Shown piece after piece: positions 55,550 through 62,537 of a DNA stretch of 64,000 nt (positions are counted from its first letter, which is position 1; each line of letters starts with the position of its first letter). This DNA is from Stieleria varia (GTDB lineage: Bacteria > Planctomycetota > Planctomycetia > Pirellulales > Pirellulaceae). Where the stretch lies: assembly GCF_038443385.1 (NCBI RefSeq), contig NZ_CP151726.1:2418001-2482000 (forward strand). Direction: 5' to 3'. The notes beneath the pieces are model-generated. The model made no database searches. It was not told the DNA's origin and saw nothing but the letters and a program-made list of their open reading frames with translations. A program made the position numbers and the translations under genes.

Positions 55550-56716
55550 ATGGCCCCTGAATCCTCCGCGAACACCCCATCGACGACCGAGAATCGTGGA
55601 AACATTGCCGCAGCCTCAGGTCGACGGGCCTCCATCACCGTCGAATTGGCCGAACGCAGTTACCCGATCGAAATCGGAACAGGAATCACAGGCGAACTGG
55701 CCGATGTGCTGAGACAAGAGGTCGGTGACCTATCGCATGCGTTGGTGATCGCGGACGAGTCCATCCAAACCCACTGGGCGGACCCGATCATTGAGTGTCT
55801 GTCGTCGATCGATAACGTTCGTGTCAACAACACAAACGTTCCGTCTGGCGAAACCACAAAAAGCGTCGAACACCTGTCGCGTTTGTGGGACTGGTTGCTC
55901 AGCAGCGGCGCGGATCGGCGAAGCGTCTTGTTCGCCATCGGCGGAGGCGTGGTCGGCGACTTGGCAGGGTTTGCCGCAGCGTCCTTCACCCGTGGGATTC
56001 GCTTTGTCCAAATCCCCACGACGCTGCTCGCGATGGTCGATAGTAGTGTCGGTGGAAAAACCGGAATCAACCTTTCCGGTGGCAAGAACATGGTCGGCGC
56101 GTTCTGGCAGCCCGAGTTGGTCTGGATCGACACGGCGTGTCTGCAAACAATGGGCGAGCGAGATTACCTCAGTGGATTGGCCGAGGTCGTGAAATACGGT
56201 GTGATCGAAGACGCCGAGTTTTTTGATTGGCTGTGCAAGAACGCAGCGTCGTTGCTCGCACGCGACCACGCCGCATTGCAACATGCTGTTACCCGGAGTT
56301 GCCAGTCCAAAGCCAGAGTCGTTCGCGACGATGAACGTGAAACCAGCGGACGCCGTGCGATCTTGAATTACGGCCACACATTCGCCCACGCGATCGAAGC
56401 GACTGCGGGCTACGGTGCCATCCTGCACGGCGAAGCGGTCTCGATCGGCATGCAGATGGCCGCCAGCCTCGCGATCGACATGGGACTCTGCGACGAAAGT
56501 CTGCTGACACGCCAAACCGAACTCTTGACCGCATGCGGATTACCGGTGCAGTTCGCCGATGCCGATGCCGACAAGATGTTGCCCGTGATGATGCGAGACA
56601 AAAAAGTCGCGCACGGAAAACTACGTTTCATCCTGCCAACAGATATCGGAAACGTGCAACTCGTCGGCGATGTCGATCCCGCTCAAGTCCGCTCGGCAAT
56701 CCAGGCCCATCGCTAA
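55550..56716 (+). CDS. aroB: 3-dehydroquinate synthase
   Basis: 388 residues with the full set of AroB motifs: VIADESIQTHW, PSGETTKSVEHLSRLWDWLLSSGADR, the NAD-binding FAIGGGVVGDLAGFAAASFTRGIRFVQIPTTLLAMVDSSVGGKTGIN, GLAEVVKYGVI, and metal ligands in LNYGHTFAHAIEA and LHGEAVSIGMQMA. It catalyses the second step of the shikimate pathway, cyclising DAHP to 3-dehydroquinate. The N-terminal 30 residues before the conserved part are extra and polar. The start ATG at 55550 is close to the divergent gene start, so the two share a short promoter region. Confidence 0.96.
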   Translation: MAPESSANTPSTTENRGNIAAASGRRASITVELAERSYPIEIGTGITGELADVLRQEVGDLSHALVIADESIQTHWADPIIECLSSIDNVRVNNTNVPSGETTKSVEHLSRLWDWLLSSGADRRSVLFAIGGGVVGDLAGFAAASFTRGIRFVQIPTTLLAMVDSSVGGKTGINLSGGKNMVGAFWQPELVWIDTACLQTMGERDYLSGLAEVVKYGVIEDAEFFDWLCKNAASLLARDHAALQHAVTRSCQSKARVVRDDERETSGRRAILNYGHTFAHAIEATAGYGAILHGEAVSIGMQMAASLAIDMGLCDESLLTRQTELLTACGLPVQFADADADKMLPVMMRDKKVAHGKLRFILPTDIGNVQLVGDVDPAQVRSAIQAHR

Positions 56717-56806
56717 CCCAACTCGTCGTTTCCCGATCGCCCGAAACGCGGACATTCTGGCTGAAGTACACTGGTCCGATGACTTCCCACCGGAGCTTGA
56801 ATACGT

Positions 56807-57565
56807 ATGACGCTTGCCGGACGACTTCCCACCACGCGATGGAGCCTTGTCATTCAGGCGGGCGACCGATTGACAGATCCTGTTGCTCGCCAGTCCCTGG
56901 AGGAACTGTGCCAGATGTACTGGCCCGCGTTGTATGGATACCTGCGGCGACGCGGGCGGTCGCGACAGGATGCCGAAGATTTGATCCAAGGTTTTTTCAC
57001 CGATCTGCTGGAACGTGATTCCATCGCCGAGGCAGACTCCAGCCGCGGCCGATTTCGCGCCTTTCTCTATGCGTCTCTGGATCGATTCGTGGCCAACGCA
57101 CATCGACACGATCACGCGATCAAACGTGGCGGCGGGACGTTGACGTTTTCGATCGATCAAAATCGCATCGATCAAACGGACTCGCGGTACGGCGTCGACC
57201 AAATCGCTGCAGATGACGAAGATCCGACGGTGACCTTTGATCGCCAATGGGCCCAGTGTTTGATCGACCAAACCCTGCAAGAACTGCGTCAAGAGTACGC
57301 GGGGCAGGGCAAGGCGGATTGGCTGGAGACGTTGATGCCCACGTTGATCTCCAACGATTCGGATCCCAAATCGCGGGAACAAATGGCGAAACGTTTGGGG
57401 CTTTCGGCTACGGCGCTCAAGGTCGCCATTCATCGATTGAGGGCGTGTTACCGAACACGACTGCTCAACGCCGTGGCTCAGACGGTCGATGACCCAGGCG
57501 ATTGCGGCAGCGAACGCCAATGGCTTTTCGAGGCGATGGGCAAAAAAACGAGAAAAAGCCTGTAA
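56807..57565 (+). CDS. ECF-family RNA polymerase sigma factor, kinase-associated
   Basis: 252 residues. Sigma region 2 lies at about 30-110 (YWPALYGYLRRRGRSRQDAEDLIQGFFTDLLERDSI...GRFRAFLYASLDRFVANAHRH), and region 4 at about 185-235 (REQMAKRLGLSATALKVAIHRLRACYR). The long interval between them (RGGGTLTFSIDQNRIDQTD...) is typical of the planctomycete ECF group found next to Ser/Thr kinases. It should direct RNA polymerase to a small regulon. The kinase gene starts 73 bp downstream on the same strand, so the two are likely co-expressed and the kinase may control the sigma factor in place of an anti-sigma factor. Confidence 0.9.
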   Translation: MTLAGRLPTTRWSLVIQAGDRLTDPVARQSLEELCQMYWPALYGYLRRRGRSRQDAEDLIQGFFTDLLERDSIAEADSSRGRFRAFLYASLDRFVANAHRHDHAIKRGGGTLTFSIDQNRIDQTDSRYGVDQIAADDEDPTVTFDRQWAQCLIDQTLQELRQEYAGQGKADWLETLMPTLISNDSDPKSREQMAKRLGLSATALKVAIHRLRACYRTRLLNAVAQTVDDPGDCGSERQWLFEAMGKKTRKSL

Positions 57566-57638
57566 CCAATTTTCGTGGTGCGTGTAGGAGATGCCAGAAG
57601 CGAATGCCCCGTGCGGTCTGCCTACCAACGAGACGACC

Positions 57639-59534
57639 ATGTCCGAAAAACTGTGTCCCCGCTGTCAAACTCCGATTCCAGAGTCCCAGATTCCAGAGTC
57701 CCGCGAATCCCGGCCCGAAAATGCATCCGACGATGCGGAAATGGTTCTCCCGGGCCAATGCCCTCGTTGTTTACTGCGGCCCGACTGGGACAAGCCGCAT
57801 CCGGTGGCAATCACGTTGGGGCCGGGGCAGAGCTTTATCCCTCCATCGATCGAGGAATTGGCACAGCACATCACCGGCTATGAAGTGCTCTCGCGAATCG
57901 GCCAAGGCGGCATGGGCGCGGTTTACTTGGGCCGACAGCTTTCATTGGATCGTCCGGTCGCGATCAAAATCTTGCCGCCGCAAATCGCACAGCGACCAGG
58001 CTTTCGAGAGCGTTTCGCAAGGGAAGGCCGCGCTCTGGCGAGACTGAATCATCCCAACATCGTCGCCGTGCATGATTTTGGTCAGGCCGGACCGTACGCC
58101 ATGTTGGTGATGGAACTCGTCGAAGGTGCCAACTTGCGCGAAGTGCTTGCTCAGGGTCGACTCTCCCAGATGGAAGCACTCGAAATCATTCCGCAACTTT
58201 GCGATGCCCTTTCCTACGCCCACGGTGAAGGCGTCGTGCATCGCGACATCAAGCCTGAAAACCTGCTGTTCGACGCGCGAGGACGGTTGAAGATCACGGA
58301 TTTTGGCTTGGCCAAACTGTTGTCGAGCAAGTCACTCAGCGATGGTCATCAACAGCCATCGGACGAGGAAGTATCCTCCGCACCGGATCCCACGCAGGGC
58401 ATTGTGGGGACTCTGCATTACATGGCTCCAGAACAGTTGGAGAATCCAGGGTCGGTCGATCACCGCGCAGATATCTATGCGATCGGTGTGGTGTTCTACG
58501 AAATGTTGACCGGTGAGTTGCCGATCGGTCGATTTCAACCCCCGAGCCAAGTGCGAGCCAAAGGACAATCGGAGGGACCGCCAACCGTGACAATCGATGT
58601 GCGTTTAGACGAAGTTGTCTTACGCTCACTGGAAAAGAAACCCGAACGACGGTACGCATCCGCATCGGACGTTCGACATGATATCGACGAAATAGGCAAA
58701 AACCCATCGCCGGACGAACGCTCCACCGAATCAACTCATCGCCGACGTGTTCAAGAAACCATTCATCAAACCAGTGAAGTGGTGAGTGGCTTGGCGGCAT
58801 CCTCCTACGACGCAACAAGTAGTTGGGTGCGCAGTGCCAAGGAAAGTTGGTTGCAGAACCCGCGAGTCGATGGGCCAGCGTACTGCGCAATGGGCGTGGC
58901 CACGGTCGGTGGATTGATCGCTCTGATGTTCTCAACGCAACGCTTCGGCGAAGTGCCCGCCATGTTCACCCTATTGCTCTCAGGGTTGATTGCGTTGATC
59001 TTTGCAAGAGTCGCGCTATCAAGAGAATCGCTGACGACAGAATCGCGAGAAAACTGGACAGCGGGGCGCATCGGAACTCGTATCGTGCTGGCGATCGTGT
59101 ACCTGATGCTTGCCGCGCCATTGGTGCTGGTTCCGATGATAGGAACCTTTGCCGGATGGAGCGAATTCTACGGTTTCCCGCGAGACATCGGTGACGTCGG
59201 ATGGCTTCGCGATTGGGGTCAAGCAGTCTCCATCACGACGTGTGTCGCCAGTGGTTTCTGGTTGGTGATTCTGCTGGTACATCTCTTCTTCCCCTCCTTG
59301 CTGTCGTTCATTTTCAAACCCTTCGTGAAACCATTTTCGGCACGCGTCGCAATTCCATTGACGATCACGCTGGCCATGCTGATGACAGCGGGAGTCGTGA
59401 CCTTTCAGCAATCGGCCTACCGTAGCTATGTGCCGGGCGAAGACGTGCCGCGGGAACAGTGGGATGAGCTGTCACGCGAAGATCTGATGACCTTGCAACA
59501 GGAACTCAAACGAACTGCCAAATCAGCATCGTGA
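57639..59534 (+). CDS. Membrane Ser/Thr protein kinase (PknB-type) with N-terminal zinc ribbon
   Basis: 631 residues from the ATG at 57639. Cys6/Cys9 (CPRC) and Cys41/Cys44 (CPRC) form a zinc-ribbon-like N-terminus. The kinase domain (about 80-350) has the glycine loop IGQGGMGAVYLG, Lys110 in VAIKIL, catalytic HRDIKPENLL, DFG in KITDFGLAKL, and the activation end GTLHYMAPEQ. After a linker there are four hydrophobic helices (YCAMGVATVGGLIALMFS, VPAMFTLLLSGLIALIFA, IVLAIVYLMLAAPLVLVPMIG, FWLVILLVHLFFPSLLSFIF) and one more near the C-terminus. The frame is open to 57591, but zinc-ribbon proteins of this family start close to the first CPRC. Its 3' end overlaps gntP on the opposite strand by 29 bp. 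Confidence 0.92.
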   Translation: MSEKLCPRCQTPIPESQIPESRESRPENASDDAEMVLPGQCPRCLLRPDWDKPHPVAITLGPGQSFIPPSIEELAQHITGYEVLSRIGQGGMGAVYLGRQLSLDRPVAIKILPPQIAQRPGFRERFAREGRALARLNHPNIVAVHDFGQAGPYAMLVMELVEGANLREVLAQGRLSQMEALEIIPQLCDALSYAHGEGVVHRDIKPENLLFDARGRLKITDFGLAKLLSSKSLSDGHQQPSDEEVSSAPDPTQGIVGTLHYMAPEQLENPGSVDHRADIYAIGVVFYEMLTGELPIGRFQPPSQVRAKGQSEGPPTVTIDVRLDEVVLRSLEKKPERRYASASDVRHDIDEIGKNPSPDERSTESTHRRRVQETIHQTSEVVSGLAASSYDATSSWVRSAKESWLQNPRVDGPAYCAMGVATVGGLIALMFSTQRFGEVPAMFTLLLSGLIALIFARVALSRESLTTESRENWTAGRIGTRIVLAIVYLMLAAPLVLVPMIGTFAGWSEFYGFPRDIGDVGWLRDWGQAVSITTCVASGFWLVILLVHLFFPSLLSFIFKPFVKPFSARVAIPLTITLAMLMTAGVVTFQQSAYRSYVPGEDVPREQWDELSREDLMTLQQELKRTAKSAS

Positions 59535-61170
59535 TGCAGAAACCGACCACGGAAATCACGGTCGAGAGAACTCCCCAGGATCGCAACGTCTGAGCTTCGC
59601 TCATGCGGAAATAGCGGGAGATCATCCAGAACCCCGAATCATTCACGTGCGAGAAACCGGTCGCCCCCGCCGCGATCGCGATCGTGATCAATGCCAACTG
59701 AGGTTGGCTCAGTCCGTTGACAAAGGTTGCCATCAAGCCCGCTGCGGTGACCATCGCTACCGTCGCTGAACCTTGAGCAATGCGGATCAGCACGGCAAAT
59801 AAATACGCTAACACGAGCACCGAGATCCCCGAATCACGAAACACTTCTTCCAAAGCCGTCGTGATCCCGGTCTCTTTCAAAACACCCTTGAACACTCCGC
59901 CCGCTCCGGTGATCAAGATGATGATCCCGGCCGGCCCCAGTGCTTTGGTCGATACCTCCAACAACGTCGCACGATCCACACCACGCCGCGTTCCCAGGAA
60001 ATACAACGCGATCAGGGTCGATATCAGCAACGCAATCACCGGGTGCCCCAAGAAAAACATCACTTGCTTGGGCCAAGGAGCTGCGGCGAGTGCGGACTGC
60101 AACTGGGCTTGCCGCGTATCGCGATCCAATCCTTCGGCCAAGCTGGCTGCCGCCATCTGCTCGATGACCGTGTTGCAAAGGATCAATCCGATCGGCAAGG
60201 CGATCAGCAATAGGATCAGTTTGAAGCTCGGCAGACCGACACCGTCGACCGCAGCCGGCGGAGCTTCTTCCAACGGCGGCAACTCAATTCCCTTAGCCAA
60301 CCGCTCGCATAGCCATGGTCCGCAAATCAATGCGGTGGGCAGTCCGACGATGATTCCAAATCCTATGACCCAACCGAGGTTCACACCCAACATGTAAGCG
60401 ACCACGACCGGCCCCGGAGTCGGAGGCACGAAGGCGTGTGTGACCGCCATGCCGGCGACCAATGGCAATCCGAAATGCAGGAAAGGTCGCTTGGTGTCTC
60501 GCGCTAACGCAACCAGCAAAGGCGCCAGAATGACCAAGGCGACATCCAAGAACACGGGAATCGAAATGATGAATCCCGTCAGCAACATCGCCCAGGGCGC
60601 ACGTTTTGCCCCAAACATTTTGACCAGAGAATTGGCTAACGCCTGGGTGCCGCCTGAATGTTCCAGGATCGCGCCAAAGATTGCTCCGATGCCGATGATC
60701 GTCGCAATGAAACCCAGCGAGCTGCCCATGCTGTTGACGATCGTTTGAGCGACCTCCGTCAATGGCACGGCATCAGGATTCACGGCCTTGCTCGATGCGG
60801 CGACCACGACAGAGACAACGATCAAGGACAAGAACGCCTGCAGCTTCAACGACAGAATCAGAACCAGTAGCAGGGCGATGCCGAAAACGAGCAACGCGAT
60901 CAGAGGTCCGACGGCGGGCGTTTGCTGCGTCAGGGCGTCGGTTGCGCCCGAGGCGTCCGCCTGGGCGATCAAAGATGCTGAAAAAGTCACTGGCAAGCTG
61001 TGGGATGAAAAGGCGGTGAGAGGCAACGTGTCAGAATCGCTCGTTGCAGGCTGGGGTAAGGGCCGGAGTCTATGCGTCACGCCGCGGCAGGTCAAGAAAT
61101 CAGCGAGTGGTCCGTCAAGGTCTCGTTTTCGGGTCAACCAGCGAAAAGCATCTCGCAGCCCGCCTTTCAT
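59506..61170 (-). CDS. GntP-family permease (gluconate/organic acid:H+ symporter)
   Basis: 554 residues from the longest ATG start. From about residue 90 it is a GntP permease with some 12-14 hydrophobic helices. Typical segments include IIGIGAIFGAILEHSGGTQALANSLVKMFG, GFIISIPVFLDVALVILAPLLVALA, and FVPPTPGPVVVAYMLGVNLGWVIGFGIIVGLP. The first 85-90 residues are not family-like and lie antisense to a transposase remnant, so the true start is probably a TTG or GTG at 61026, 60990 or 60972. No ATG is available just before the first helix. The family imports gluconate or related sugar acids. The substrate here is not known. It overlaps the kinase 3' end tail to tail. Confidence 0.88.
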   Translation of the reverse strand: MKGGLRDAFRWLTRKRDLDGPLADFLTCRGVTHRLRPLPQPATSDSDTLPLTAFSSHSLPVTFSASLIAQADASGATDALTQQTPAVGPLIALLVFGIALLLVLILSLKLQAFLSLIVVSVVVAASSKAVNPDAVPLTEVAQTIVNSMGSSLGFIATIIGIGAIFGAILEHSGGTQALANSLVKMFGAKRAPWAMLLTGFIISIPVFLDVALVILAPLLVALARDTKRPFLHFGLPLVAGMAVTHAFVPPTPGPVVVAYMLGVNLGWVIGFGIIVGLPTALICGPWLCERLAKGIELPPLEEAPPAAVDGVGLPSFKLILLLIALPIGLILCNTVIEQMAAASLAEGLDRDTRQAQLQSALAAAPWPKQVMFFLGHPVIALLISTLIALYFLGTRRGVDRATLLEVSTKALGPAGIIILITGAGGVFKGVLKETGITTALEEVFRDSGISVLVLAYLFAVLIRIAQGSATVAMVTAAGLMATFVNGLSQPQLALITIAIAAGATGFSHVNDSGFWMISRYFRMSEAQTLRSWGVLSTVISVVGFCITMLIWQFV

Positions 61171-61184
61171 GGATTCTAAACCGT

Positions 61185-61421
61185 ACCGACGAACTGTTTT
61201 ACGCCAAAACGCAACGGAGCGTCAAAAAGGACAACACGTTCCGCTTCAGCGGGGCACGTTACGAAACCCCGATCGACCTGCGTGGCCGAAAGATCGTGCT
61301 GCGTCACGAACGTCATCGCGATGGCGACGTGATCGTCTACGAAGGTGGACGCCGGATCGGTAAGGCCCGCCTGCTGGACGCCGTGGCCAACGGCATGATG
61401 CGCCGGAAAGAAACCTCGTGA
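61185..61421 (+). pseudogene. Remnant of a transposase, Mu-type C-terminal domain
   Basis: About 78 residues (TDELFYAKTQRSVKKDNTFRFSGARYETPIDLRGRKIVLRHERHRDGDVIVYEGGRRIGKARLLDA...) match the small beta-barrel C-terminal domain of DDE integrase/transposases of the IS481/Mu type. No catalytic domain precedes it: upstream on this strand the DNA is antisense to the start of gntP. It is therefore the 3' tail of a decayed element. The frame itself is intact to its stop at 61421. Confidence 0.7.
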
Positions 61422-61480
61422 GCCTCAGGCGCTAGCCGTGGGCCCCGAACCACAATCCGCACCACTCGTCCACTCTGGCT

Positions 61481-61514
61481 CCCTTCTCCCCCAGCTTTTC
61501 TGGGGGAGAAGGGC
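61481..61514. repeat. 14-bp perfect hairpin (CCCTTCTCCCCCAG arm)
   Basis: The arms CCCTTCTCCCCCAG and CTGGGGGAGAAGGG pair perfectly around the loop CTTTT. No T-tract follows, so it resembles a dispersed palindromic element more than a terminator. Confidence 0.7.
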
Positions 61515-61728
61515 TGGGGATGAGGGGGCTGATCGCTGAAACGTTGCTTCACCCAACACGCATCCATCCCAAGCGACTTCGCGCACGAAAAGCCAACTAC
61601 CAACTTCACTCCTCCCATTTCTAACTTCCACCCATGATCCGATCCTACTTTCTCTGATTAGCAGCTCCTTCCGTCGAGCTTGTCTCGGCGGAGGAAACAA
61701 CTGACGGCTACTCGCCCAGGCCAACAAA

Positions 61729-61781
61729 ACTTCCCCACCGCCCGCGAATCGCCTTTGGCGATTCGCGGGCGGTGGGGAAGT
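61729..61781. repeat. 25-bp perfect palindrome with TTT loop
   Basis: The left arm 61729-61753 and right arm 61757-61781 are exact inverse complements (core CCGCCCGCGAATCGCC / GGCGATTCGCGGGCGG), separated by only three bases. It lies in non-coding accessory DNA. Such an intact long stem suggests recent arrival or selection. Confidence 0.85.
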
Positions 61782-62147
61782 GAATGCGATTACGTTACCG
61801 GGTAGCTGCCAGTTGTTGCTCCGAACCGGGGCAAGCCCGGCGGAAGCAAAGAATCCATCTTACGTAGACTGTGAACAAAGAGTCACAGCCGGTCAATGAA
61901 ACCATCCGATCTCAATTCGGCCAAGACCATCCAAAGAGAGTCGGTTGCAAAATCACCATCGAGAGGTCTCTCCAATCTTCGCAACAATTCGGCCACGCAA
62001 ACCTCAAGAGAACCAAAAATCCACCCAGTCTCAATTCGGCCAAAAACGCGACATCAAAAAGGCCGGTAACATCTAAATCTGCAAGACGGTTGGCGACGTG
62101 CTTAGGTCCCGTAATGCGAAATCAAAATAAAGACGGGAAAAAGTAGC

Positions 62148-62483
62148 TCATTCGTCAAACCGTTTTGAATGTTTAAACAATGGCAGTAACAGTTCATCAT
62201 CCCAGCCACAAATCTCGAAATACTCACTTGCCGCGAAAAAACGCTGGTCCCAAAGTTCTCTCACTACCTTCTCGACGTTCTTCTCGTCAACTTCCCACAA
62301 GTAATTTATTCTATTTGCACTCGAGAGCCCTCCTCTAGCGGAGCTCTCGTTTATCCAGTCCCGAAGCGTAGTTCTTTTATCAACTCGCAAATTGAGATGA
62401 CACTCAGACAAAACGAGTGTGACCGGCAACCCGCGAGGCTTCTGCGGAGCATTGCGGAATCTGGGTAAACAAAAAGCGGCCAA
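62148..62483 (-). pseudogene. ORF possibly truncated at its 5' end by the adjacent insertion sequence
   Basis: The frame encodes up to 111 residues. The last 75 or so (LRDWINESSARGGLSSANRINYLWEVDEKNVEKVVRELWDQRFFAASEYFEICGWDDELLLPLFKHSKRF) look like real protein with helical segments. The first 30 (MAAFCLPRFRNAPQKPRGLP...) are Pro/Arg-rich and fall in the likely left end of the transposon. The simplest reading is a 3' gene fragment cut by the insertion. No family is recognised, and the base composition is lower in GC than neighbouring genes. Confidence 0.35.
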
Positions 62484-62534
62484 CCTGCCATGATTTGGGT
62501 TCTAACTTCCAGGTATCAAAGGCAGGAGGCCGCT
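62475..62534 (+). promoter_or_regulatory. Hairpin sequestering the transposase ribosome-binding site
   Basis: AGCGGCCAACCTGCC (62475-62489) pairs with GGCAGGAGGCCGCT (62521-62534) through 13 base pairs with a small bulge and a 31-nt loop. The 3' arm contains the AGGAGG that would serve as ribosome-binding site for the ATG at 62538. Transcripts reading in from outside would hide the site, a strategy known from other insertion sequences. Confidence 0.55.
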
Positions 62535-62537
62535 GAA

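Larger units (their letters stand above)
61422..62147. other. Gene-poor accessory segment
   Basis: No credible gene is seen. The segment holds two strong hairpins (61481-61514 and 61729-61781). It then becomes A/C-rich, with three copies of the 11-mer CAATTCGGCCA at 61913, 61985 and 62032, two of them within the longer word TCTCAATTCGGCCAA. The short ORFs here have low-complexity translations (SQFGQDHPKR, NSAKNATSKRPVTSKSARR). The composition changes from that of the genes to the left, as in a former insertion site. Confidence 0.5.

Noticed and set aside
61871-62146. 91-codon rightward ORF
   Set aside because: Low-complexity Ser/Lys/Asn-rich translation overlapping direct repeats, with no ribosome-binding site.
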